A stretch of 5,482 nt of DNA from Bacteroidaceae bacterium. Its GTDB lineage: Bacteria; Bacteroidota; Bacteroidia; Bacteroidales; Bacteroidaceae. The position numbers and the translations under genes were made by a program. This document shows positions 1-5,482 of this stretch, in pieces (position 1 is the first letter of the stretch; each line of letters opens with the position of its first letter). The DNA is taken from the NCBI GenBank assembly GCA_900769765.1, contig CAAGHW010000120.1:1-5482 (forward strand), read 5' to 3'. The notes under the pieces are model-generated. The model saw only the letters and a program-made list of their open reading frames with translations, was not told where the DNA came from and made no database searches.

Positions 1-220
1 AATGAACAAAGACCGTTGTACTGCTTGTCTGTATGGAATGGTTTCAAGGATCATCGTGCTTTCGTTCGCATTGCTGCGTCAAAACCCGAAAGCGATGACA
101 AAGGTAAGGCAAAAGTTTGGAACCGACAAGCGTTTACAGAAATATTTTTTATGCTTTTTTGCAACATTTTTTAAACCATCTTAATTCTCAACGATTTAGA
201 GAAATAAAAAAAACATAAAC

Positions 221-250
221 TTTTTCAGAACTTTTCTGCCTACATATTTG
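221..250 (+). promoter_or_regulatory. Weak Bacteroides-type promoter candidate
   Basis: CATATTTG at 243-250 differs from the Bacteroides -7 consensus TAnnTTTG only at the first base. A T-run (TTTT, 221-224) lies 18 bases upstream where the -33 TTTG is expected. It would start a transcript near 257, giving a leader of about 150 bases before the gene at 411. The -33 match is poor and such AT-rich DNA gives chance hits, so this is only a candidate. Confidence 0.2.
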
Positions 251-341
251 TACAAGCAAAAAACATGGCAGAACCACAACCAGAAAACTCGCCATAAGAA
301 CACAAGAGAAAAGCCAAATAAAATTAAAAGTTGAATATAAG

Positions 342-374
342 TTATATATAAAAGATATATTTTATGTATTTTTG
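342..374 (+). promoter_or_regulatory. Probable promoter of the DUF5686 gene
   Basis: TATTTTTG at 367-374 is an exact match to the Bacteroides -7 element TAnnTTTG. It would start transcription near 381 and leave a leader of about 30 bases. The -33 region is weak: only TTAT at 342-345, 21 bases upstream, in place of TTTG. The -7 element overlaps the 10-base palindrome TTTTGCAAAA (370-379). The leader before the ATG is A/T-rich with no Shine-Dalgarno sequence, as is usual in this phylum. Confidence 0.5.
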
Positions 375-410
375 CAAAATTTATCTGATAAAAGTGTTTA
401 GACAAATATA

Positions 411-2999
411 ATGAGAGCCCGCCATACATATATATATATTGTATTGCTTTTGCTGATACCCGCCACCCTTCTTTCGCAGGAAACAAGGGAGAAGGTGCGT
501 ATATACGGCAAAATATCGGACACGGCAACAGGCGAGGCCCTACCCTACACTTCGGTAAGAGTAAAAAACACCACCAATGGCTGCAGCAGCGACAACAGCG
601 GAAACTTCTCTTTTTACGCTACACTCAACGACACGCTCATCATAAGCAGCATCGGCTACAAAGAGAAAATCGTTCCTTTGTCGAAAAAGACAAAATTACC
701 GCTGAACATAACAATACAGGCTACGGAATATACACTGAGCGAGGTTACAATAAAACCCAAGAAAGAGAGATACACACGCAAGGACAACCCTGCCGTAACG
801 CTTGTAAAGAACATAATTGAGCGCAGGAACGACAATTCAACCAAAAACAAGCCTTTCTTCAGCAGAAAAAGACACGAGAGCCTGAACATAGCACTCAACA
901 ATTTCGAAAAAACAGGGAACGGCAAAACAGGAAAGAAATTCAAGTTCCTGGAAGAGTACATCGACACATCGCTCATTTCGGGCAAACCAATCCTAAACGT
1001 TTCGGTACGCGAGATTATAGCCACCGACTATTACAGGAAAAACCCCGAACGCGAAAGGAAGCACGTCATGGGCCGTAACAGGAACGGTATCGACGACGTT
1101 TTCTCATCGGCCGAGATTGACGGTATTTTCGAAGAAGTCTTCAAGGATGTGGACATATTCCAGGACAACATCTCCATCTTCAAAAGCCGATTCGTAAGCC
1201 CGCTATCAAAATTCGGCACAGGTTTCTACCGATATTACATAATGGACACCATAGATATCGACGGAGAGAAGTACATCGACCTGACATTCGCACCGTTCAA
1301 CGCAGAGTCGTTCGGTTTCACAGGACACATATACGTAGCCGCAGACTCTTCATTCTTCATCAGGTCGATAGATATGAATGTTCCCAACGACATCAACATG
1401 AACTTCGTCGATTACATGAACATCAAACAGTCGTTCAACCGACTCGATGACGGCACACGCATATTGAACAACGAAGAGCTCACTTGCGAATTGAAAATAA
1501 TAAATTCTTCGGACGGATTCTATGCCCACCGCAACGTATCATACGCCGACTACAATTTTGAAAGCGACGAAAAAGCCGAAGAGATACTTAAAAGCCCTAC
1601 AGAAGTTGTTGAAGACGATAATTCCACAAGAAGAAGCAAGGAGTTCTGGAGCGAAAACCGAATAAACGCAATAAGCGAGAAAGAACAATCGATTGGTAGC
1701 ATGATGGAAAAGCTGCGTGCCAACCCATTATATTACTGGACCGAAAAGTGCATATCGTTCCTGTTCACAGGATGGGTTCCGTTACGCAAATACGACCCAC
1801 CAGCATTTTATGGCCCGGTAAACACAACCTTCAGCTATAACGGACTGGAGGGATTACGTCTAAGAACAGGCGCCATGACATCGGCATACCTGAACCCGCA
1901 CCTGATGGGTCGCTTCTACGTGGCATACGGCTGCAAGGACAACAAATGGAAATACATGGGAGAGCTTGAATACTCTTTCAAGAAAAAGAAAGAGCATGCC
2001 AACGAGTTCCCTATCCACTCGTTACGTCTACGCTACACACACGACATATTCCAATATGGCCAGGAGTATCTATACACCAACAAGGACAACTTTGTATTAA
2101 GTCTCAAACGCGGCAGCGACAACAAGATTGGATATGTAAGAAACGCAGAGTTCACATACACGCACGAACTATACAACCATTTCTCGTACAACATAACGCT
2201 TCGCAACCGCATAGACATCGAGAGCCGCTTCATAAAGTTCGAGCGCACACAAACCATCGGCGAAGAGACGATAAGCACATATACCCCCAACCTGAAACAG
2301 TCGGAGGTGGAATTGACACTGCGCTATGCGCCCGGAGAAAAGTTCCTGCAATCGAAATGGGACAGAATATCACTGTTACCCGAAAAGCCGGTGTTTACCC
2401 TATCGCACAAAGTAGGATTCAAAGGCATACTCGGCAGCGAGTTCTACTACCACCACACCGAAGCAAGCTTCAAGAAACGTTTCTGGCTATCGACATTCGG
2501 ATACACCGACTGCATAATCAAGGCAGGAAAGGTGTGGAACAAAGTACCGTTCCCGTTGCTCATCATCCCCAACACCAACCTTTCGTATACCATACAGAAA
2601 GAATCGTACTGGCTGATGAACCCGATGGAATTCTTTACCGACCAATATGCTTCGTGGGATGTATCGTACCACATGAACGGCCTGCTGTTCAACAGAATAC
2701 CCCTTATACGCAAACTCAATTGGCGCGAAGTCATCACTTGCCGCGGTATGTTCGGATACTTGAGCGAGAAGAACCGCCCCGACCCATTGAACACAGGAGT
2801 GCTGTACAAGCTCCCCTACGAAAACAACGATTACGAGAACCATTACCTGAAGAGCAACATCCCCTACGTCGAAGCAAGCATCGGCATAGAGAACATCTTC
2901 AAAGTATTACGCGTTGATTATGTAAGACGATTTACATACACCAACCTGCCGGGTGTAAGCAAATGGGGAATAAGAATACAGTTCCACGTACAGTTCTGA
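411..2999 (+). CDS. DUF5686 family outer-membrane protein with N-terminal carboxypeptidase-regulatory-like domain
   Basis: This 862-residue protein has a signal peptide (basic MRARH, hydrophobic core to about residue 21, cleavage probably near LLS-Q23). Residues about 29-110 form a carboxypeptidase-regulatory-like beta-sandwich (IYGKISDTATGEALPYTSVRV, then the SIGYKEK motif), the fold also found at the N terminus of SusC-type transporters. The rest fits DUF5686: the linker motif at 120-139 (YTRKDNPAVTLVKNIIERR), the stretch around 705-770 (GKVWNKVPFPLL, LMNPMEFF, NRIPLIRKL), and the end motif EASIGIENIFKVLRVDYVRR (821-840). The second half (about 465-862) is rich in alternating aromatic strands and ends in Phe, consistent with an outer-membrane beta-barrel. 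Length is normal for the family and no frameshift is seen. The biochemical role of DUF5686 is not established; an outer-membrane location is inferred. The ATG at 411 is chosen because the signal peptide begins there. The gene stands alone on its strand and runs into a convergent operon five bases after its stop. Confidence 0.9.
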   Translation: MRARHTYIYIVLLLLIPATLLSQETREKVRIYGKISDTATGEALPYTSVRVKNTTNGCSSDNSGNFSFYATLNDTLIISSIGYKEKIVPLSKKTKLPLNITIQATEYTLSEVTIKPKKERYTRKDNPAVTLVKNIIERRNDNSTKNKPFFSRKRHESLNIALNNFEKTGNGKTGKKFKFLEEYIDTSLISGKPILNVSVREIIATDYYRKNPERERKHVMGRNRNGIDDVFSSAEIDGIFEEVFKDVDIFQDNISIFKSRFVSPLSKFGTGFYRYYIMDTIDIDGEKYIDLTFAPFNAESFGFTGHIYVAADSSFFIRSIDMNVPNDINMNFVDYMNIKQSFNRLDDGTRILNNEELTCELKIINSSDGFYAHRNVSYADYNFESDEKAEEILKSPTEVVEDDNSTRRSKEFWSENRINAISEKEQSIGSMMEKLRANPLYYWTEKCISFLFTGWVPLRKYDPPAFYGPVNTTFSYNGLEGLRLRTGAMTSAYLNPHLMGRFYVAYGCKDNKWKYMGELEYSFKKKKEHANEFPIHSLRLRYTHDIFQYGQEYLYTNKDNFVLSLKRGSDNKIGYVRNAEFTYTHELYNHFSYNITLRNRIDIESRFIKFERTQTIGEETISTYTPNLKQSEVELTLRYAPGEKFLQSKWDRISLLPEKPVFTLSHKVGFKGILGSEFYYHHTEASFKKRFWLSTFGYTDCIIKAGKVWNKVPFPLLIIPNTNLSYTIQKESYWLMNPMEFFTDQYASWDVSYHMNGLLFNRIPLIRKLNWREVITCRGMFGYLSEKNRPDPLNTGVLYKLPYENNDYENHYLKSNIPYVEASIGIENIFKVLRVDYVRRFTYTNLPGVSKWGIRIQFHVQF

Positions 3000-3041
3000 T
3001 GGGATTACCACCCTGCAACATCCCAGCCTGCAGCACTGTAC
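2988..3041. terminator. Nested inverted repeats across the convergent stop codons, possible bidirectional terminator
   Basis: An inner pair TGGGAT (3000-3005) and ATCCCA (3020-3025) is enclosed by an outer pair GTACAG (2988-2993) and CTGTAC (3036-3041). The structure covers the stop codons of both convergent genes (TGA 2997-2999 on plus, TAA 3005-3007 on minus). No T-tract follows on either side, and the loops are large, so it is not a canonical intrinsic terminator. Part of the pattern also comes from the duplicated Gly-Trp codons at the end of the peptidase gene. Confidence 0.25.
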
Positions 3042-4261
3042 CATTCTGTTGTTTGAAAATCGCTATTGTATAACTGATTCAGCGACTTGCTTTGTGGGAA
3101 ATAGGCCGAAACGGCACCACATTCCTCGCCAATCTCGACAAGCCTATAAGCTTTCTGCGACCACACCATTCTTGAATTGGAGACCATGGAATAAGGCACA
3201 GCCTTATCAAATACCGCCTTCCACTCCGCGTAGTCATCTTCATCAAGAATCTTTTTCATGACCGAATTCATGTCATAGTATGCAGGAGCTTTTCCAGGTA
3301 CATAAGCAAGACAAGCGGAATAGTTGTTGGCTGAGTTTGTATTAAAATATTCTTCAACATATTGGCAAGTAACGTCGGCAAGTTCCTGCATATAAGAGGT
3401 ATTGACTGCCGAAATCAAAGCCGCATACTCCTTGTCATCATACGATTTCTTGTACTCATACATTATACCCTCGACACCCGAAGCGGCATTGAAGAACTCC
3501 GGAACCACCTTGTCATAAGGAGCGCCATACGCAGGAATCTCTGCCGGAGAAGCGATTATCCAATCAGCGACATCCCGCAAAGCATAAGCCACCTCTACCC
3601 CTTGCATCAGGCAGGCATCGAACATAAGCCTGTCAACCTTTACCGGCATACGCACCAATAACTCTGCAAGTTCTTTTACCTCAATGGTTGTAGTGATAAC
3701 GTCGGAGTATGTATTTTTTTCGTTATCGATTCCTATCGTACGGTTAAGAGGCGATGTCTTCTGATAGCTTATCCAACCGTCGGCATGAGAGCCCAGCACC
3801 AGGTCGAATGCTTTTGTGGGATACTCTTCGAACACCATATCCAGCACCTTTCCAAGAACAGCCGTATCGCTCGAACAGACATCCTCTTCGAATTCATATA
3901 CGACATTTTCTACCAAACGGTTGTTGTACGGATGATATTGATACAATGCCGGCAGCCGAGTCGCATCGCTATTGTCGAAATATACAAACAGACGCACATC
4001 ATCGGGCAAATCATAAGCGGCATTTTTTATCTCGTCAAAATCGTCTTTCAGGTCTTTGGATATGCTGTTTTCTGCCATAAGATAGACAAGCAGAGTACGA
4101 GAAACCGTTTCACCTTTCGCAAAAGGCTTTATATTCGGCAGAACAGAAGAGTCCTCACCCGAATCTTCATTTCCGGAACCCTTACCACCGAACTCATCGC
4201 AACCCGAAAACAAAGCTGCGACAAACAAAAGAGGAAAGAATATTTTATACAAAGAAGCCAT
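3005..4261 (-). CDS. Clostripain-family (peptidase C11) cysteine peptidase, lipoprotein
   Basis: A 418-residue predicted secreted cysteine endopeptidase. The N terminus is a lipoprotein signal: a hydrophobic segment (residues 8-18), then LFSG-C21, where C21 would be acylated; an acidic Gly/Ser linker follows to about residue 40. The catalytic domain starts at TLLVYLMAENS (56-66). The His motif is LGSHADGW (H159) and the Cys motif is FDACLMQGVEVAY (C217), the His/Cys dyad of family C11. D215, two residues before the Cys, corresponds to the acidic residue that helps bind a basic P1 side chain in characterised members, so cleavage after Arg or Lys is likely. R174, before IGID, is a plausible self-processing site between the two catalytic residues. 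The protein ends in AAGWDVAGW, which looks like an intact family C terminus. It acts outside the cytoplasm, anchored in a membrane leaflet. Its ATG lies one base after the stop of the small gene upstream, implying co-transcription and probably translational coupling. Natural substrate unknown. Confidence 0.9.
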   Translation of the reverse strand: MASLYKIFFPLLFVAALFSGCDEFGGKGSGNEDSGEDSSVLPNIKPFAKGETVSRTLLVYLMAENSISKDLKDDFDEIKNAAYDLPDDVRLFVYFDNSDATRLPALYQYHPYNNRLVENVVYEFEEDVCSSDTAVLGKVLDMVFEEYPTKAFDLVLGSHADGWISYQKTSPLNRTIGIDNEKNTYSDVITTTIEVKELAELLVRMPVKVDRLMFDACLMQGVEVAYALRDVADWIIASPAEIPAYGAPYDKVVPEFFNAASGVEGIMYEYKKSYDDKEYAALISAVNTSYMQELADVTCQYVEEYFNTNSANNYSACLAYVPGKAPAYYDMNSVMKKILDEDDYAEWKAVFDKAVPYSMVSNSRMVWSQKAYRLVEIGEECGAVSAYFPQSKSLNQLYNSDFQTTEWYSAAGWDVAGW

Positions 4262-4262
4262 A

Positions 4263-4670
4263 TCAAGGCTTTACAAATTTGAACTTATCACCAAGATAGC
4301 GAATAATCTTATTCTCCTTCTCCATCAGGTGCTTCTTGATTTTCTGCTCTTTCTTTTCGAGTTTTTTAAGTTTCTCGTCGAAATATATCATTGATATACG
4401 ACCGGGCATATTCTCCTCAAAGTTCATATGGTCCTTCAGCTCGTATGCATAATATTGACGATATGGCAAGAAACCGTTTTCCATGACAACGGCATCAAGT
4501 TTCTGTATTTCGGTAAAATAGACAATTGAATCGGAGAAAGACATTGAAGCACCCCAAATATATACCGTAACCGGCTCAACCTCTTTAACCTTTTTGGTTT
4601 CTTTTTTACCACGTGCAAAAACCATCATTGGCGCCAATAATAGCAGAAATATAAATAATGTCTTTCTCAT
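4263..4670 (-). CDS. Small secreted basic protein of unknown function, upstream partner of the C11 peptidase
   Basis: This 135-residue protein has a clear signal peptide (MRKT, hydrophobic run 5-18, cleavage probably VFA-R20). The mature part starts with a Lys-rich segment (RGKKETKKVKE), followed by a short, probably alpha/beta region: VTVYIWGASMSFSDSIVYFTEIQKLDAV (34-61), a Tyr-rich stretch around 70-78, and RISMIYFDEK (91-100). Residues 99-122 form a highly charged helix (KLKKLEKKEQKIKKHLMEKE) that may be a coiled coil. It ends FKFVKP. From memory, similar short exported proteins with a V-Y-x-x-G-x-S-x-S-F-x-D-S motif occur widely in Bacteroidales, but I know no assigned function. There is no lipobox and no catalytic motif. 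It is the first gene of the unit with the C11 peptidase (stop TGA, one base, then ATG). The start is set by the signal peptide; the bases before it are A/T-rich without a Shine-Dalgarno motif. Confidence 0.8.
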   Translation of the reverse strand: MRKTLFIFLLLLAPMMVFARGKKETKKVKEVEPVTVYIWGASMSFSDSIVYFTEIQKLDAVVMENGFLPYRQYYAYELKDHMNFEENMPGRISMIYFDEKLKKLEKKEQKIKKHLMEKENKIIRYLGDKFKFVKP

Positions 4671-4707
4671 ACTGTTCTAAAAATTTAAATTATCGGTTTC
4701 CGGGTTG

Positions 4708-4737
4708 CAAAAATAGCATAAGCGCACAAAACAGAAA
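4708..4737 (-). promoter_or_regulatory. Proximal promoter of the small-protein/C11-peptidase operon
   Basis: On the minus strand, TATTTTTG (4715-4708) matches the Bacteroides -7 element TAnnTTTG exactly, and TTTC (4737-4734) sits 18 bases upstream, one base off the -33 consensus TTTG. Transcription would begin near 4701, leaving a leader of about 30 bases before the ATG at 4670. The decamer TATTTTTGCA is identical to the one in front of the DUF5686 gene (367-376). Confidence 0.55.
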
Positions 4738-4740
4738 GCC

Positions 4741-4752
4741 GCATTCCAATGC
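4741..4752. repeat. Short palindrome behind the proximal promoter
   Basis: GCATTCCAATGC has perfect 5-base arms around a 2-base centre. It sits only three bases upstream of the proximal -33 element, where an activator or repressor could bind. ATAGCC is repeated directly just beyond it (4753-4758 and 4765-4770, 12 bases apart, about one helical turn). In an RNA from the distal promoter the arms could form only a small weak hairpin. The regulatory role is inference. Confidence 0.3.
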
Positions 4753-4792
4753 ATAGCCACAGGAATAGCCAATTTTTGCAATCTTCTACGTG

Positions 4793-4822
4793 CAAAATTA
4801 AGAAAATATCGACAGATTTAAA
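4793..4822 (-). promoter_or_regulatory. Distal promoter of the small-protein/C11-peptidase operon
   Basis: On the minus strand, TAATTTTG (4800-4793) is an exact TAnnTTTG -7 element, with TTTA (4822-4819) 18 bases upstream as a one-mismatch -33 element. The start point would be near 4786, giving a leader of about 115 bases. It lies between the rpoD terminator and the proximal promoter. The -7 element is one arm of an imperfect inverted repeat (AATTTTTGCA 4771-4780, TGCAAAATTA 4791-4800). Confidence 0.4.
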
Positions 4823-4859
4823 ATTATATCGCCACTTTTAACAAAGAAGAACAAAAGCA

Positions 4860-4889
4860 ACGGGCTACGCTTAAAAAAGCATAGCCCGT
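4860..4889 (-). terminator. Hairpin terminator of rpoD
   Basis: The arms ACGGGCTA and TAGCCCGT (8 base pairs, seen on the minus strand at 4889-4882 and 4867-4860), a single mismatch, then a 4-base-pair GCTT/AAGC extension and a TTTT loop make a strong stem. It begins 22 bases after the rpoD stop codon. On the minus strand it is followed by a T-rich tail (TTGCTTTTGTTCTTCTTTG at 4860-4842), interrupted but typical of Bacteroidota terminators. It separates rpoD from the downstream operon. Confidence 0.7.
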
Positions 4890-4911
4890 AAAAAAAATAC
4901 AAATTTGCGAC

Positions 4912-5482
4912 TTATCCCAAGTATGGTTTAAGCAATTTGCTACGTTGACTTTGTTTCAAACGACGAATAGCCTTTTCCTTAATCTGACGGACACGCTCAC
5001 GTGTCAAGCCAAAACGGTCGCCGATTTCCTCAAGTGTCATCTCCTGCATACCGATACCGAAGAACATCTGGATAATCTCCTTTTCTCTGTCGGTCAATGT
5101 AGAGAGAGCACGGTCGATTTCGCGTGACAACGATTCGTTTACCAACAGATTGTCGGCCATAGGAGAATCGTCATTAACAAGGACATCGAGAAGGCTGTTG
5201 TCCTCACCGTCAACAAACGGTGCATCAACAGAGATGTGTCTTCCTGACACCTTCAACGAATCGACAACTTTGTCCACCGGCAAGTCCAAACGGTCTGCAA
5301 GTTCTTCGGCTGACGGACGACGCTCATTTTCTTGTTCAAATTTTGAGAATTCCTTACTGATTTTGTTCAATGAACCCACCTGGTTCAAAGGAAGGCGTAC
5401 GATTCTCGCTTGCTCTGCAAGAGCCTGAAGAATTGATTGTCTGATCCACCAAACAGCATAACTGATAAACTTGAAACCACGT
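4912..5482 (-). CDS. rpoD: RNA polymerase primary sigma factor RpoD (sigma-70 family), 5' end outside the window
   Basis: The visible 189 residues are the C-terminal part of the housekeeping sigma factor; Bacteroidota members are about 286 residues, so roughly 97 are missing beyond the right edge. The frame remains open to base 5481 without a start, and the TTG at 5388 is an internal Leu codon. The first visible residues, RGFKFISYAVWWIRQSI, are the conserved region 2.3-2.4 that melts and reads the -7 promoter element. Region 3 follows (IVRLPLNQVGSLNKI, then FEQENERRPSAEELA). Region 4 is at the end: LSTLTDREKEIIQMFFGIG and the DNA-binding helix-turn-helix EMTLEEIGDRFGLTRERVRQ, finishing SKLLKPYLG. 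The acidic stretch VDGEDNSLLDVLVNDDSP between regions 3 and 4 is typical of the phylum. The protein binds core RNA polymerase and directs it to housekeeping promoters of the TTTG/TAnnTTTG kind. Downstream is a hairpin terminator, so it does not appear to share a transcript with the next operon. Confidence 0.95.
   Translation of the reverse strand, partial: RGFKFISYAVWWIRQSILQALAEQARIVRLPLNQVGSLNKISKEFSKFEQENERRPSAEELADRLDLPVDKVVDSLKVSGRHISVDAPFVDGEDNSLLDVLVNDDSPMADNLLVNESLSREIDRALSTLTDREKEIIQMFFGIGMQEMTLEEIGDRFGLTRERVRQIKEKAIRRLKQSQRSKLLKPYLG

Larger units (their letters stand above)
1..410. other. Gene-poor AT-rich region upstream of the DUF5686 gene
   Basis: I cannot support a gene here. 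The first frame is open from the window edge to a TAA at 172-174 (57 codons, no ATG until its tail), so it could be the last codons of a gene starting left of the window. The second frame has an ATG at 2 and a 60-codon ORF ending at 184, but its product is Cys-rich and ends in a Phe-rich stretch typical of translated AT-rich spacer. I recognise neither product. From about 140 onward the DNA is strongly A/T-rich and looks intergenic. A 10-codon ORF (265-297, MAEPQPENSP) follows a weak promoter-like element. No tRNA, riboswitch or repeat array was recognised. The right end holds the likely promoter of the next gene. Confidence 0.6.

Noticed and set aside
1..195. tRNA or other structured RNA gene at the left edge
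   Set aside because: I found no T-arm motif, acceptor pairing or cloverleaf on either strand.
403..410. Perfect minus-strand -7 box TATATTTG just before the ATG at 411
   Set aside because: There is no -33 element at the expected distance and no minus-strand gene to the left; it is a chance match in AT-rich DNA.
196..528. 110-codon minus-strand ORF overlapping the start of the DUF5686 gene
   Set aside because: The product is low-complexity and rich in Phe, Leu and Tyr, as expected from the reverse of AT-rich spacer and a signal peptide region. It overlaps the well-supported start of the plus-strand gene.
2357..2917. 186-codon plus-strand ORF in another frame inside the DUF5686 gene
   Set aside because: The product is rich in Arg, His, Pro and Gln with no domain, and the overlapping frame encodes conserved DUF5686 motifs.
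3785..4282. 165-codon plus-strand ORF opposite the peptidase gene
   Set aside because: It is an antisense shadow of the C11 catalytic domain, without recognisable motifs or promoter.
4751..4886. GCATAGCC present twice in the spacer (4751-4758 and 4879-4886)
   Set aside because: The second copy is part of the rpoD terminator stem, and an isolated 8-base match is not enough to claim a shared element.
4912..5388. Reading the sigma factor gene as a complete 158-residue protein starting at the TTG at 5388
   Set aside because: The frame continues upstream with the conserved region 2.4 sequence to the window edge, so the TTG is an internal Leu codon.

Overview
The window looks like chromosomal DNA of a member of the order Bacteroidales (phylum Bacteroidota). 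Three things point there. The sigma factor fragment at the right edge matches the compact primary sigma factor of that phylum. The long plus-strand gene has the carboxypeptidase-regulatory-like plus DUF5686 architecture of Bacteroidota outer-membrane proteins. The intergenic sequences carry copies of the Bacteroides -7 promoter element TAnnTTTG, and no Shine-Dalgarno motif precedes the start codons. The exact genus cannot be fixed from the sequence alone.

Layout. Bases 1-410 hold no gene I can support; they are an AT-rich leader with a good -7 promoter element about 37 bases before the first gene. Bases 411-2999 (+) encode an 862-residue DUF5686 family outer-membrane protein. Five bases later, facing it, is the end of a minus-strand pair: a lipoprotein of peptidase family C11 (clostripain, 3005-4261) and, directly upstream, a 135-residue secreted protein of unknown function (4263-4670). 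One base separates the stop codon of the small gene from the start codon of the peptidase gene, so they are almost certainly one operon. The 241 bases between this pair and the next gene contain two candidate promoters for the pair, a short palindrome, and a hairpin terminator. The terminator belongs to the last gene, the 3' two thirds of rpoD (4912 to the window edge, minus strand).

How the parts fit. All three complete proteins have export signals and are predicted to work in or beyond the inner membrane: an outer-membrane barrel, an acylated cysteine peptidase and a small secreted basic protein. The sigma factor at the right edge is of the type that reads the promoter elements seen in front of both transcription units. 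I see no mobile element, CRISPR array, tRNA or rRNA. Most of the window is ordinary conserved Bacteroidales gene content. The parts most worth a second look are the secreted-protein/C11-peptidase pair and its doubled promoter region.
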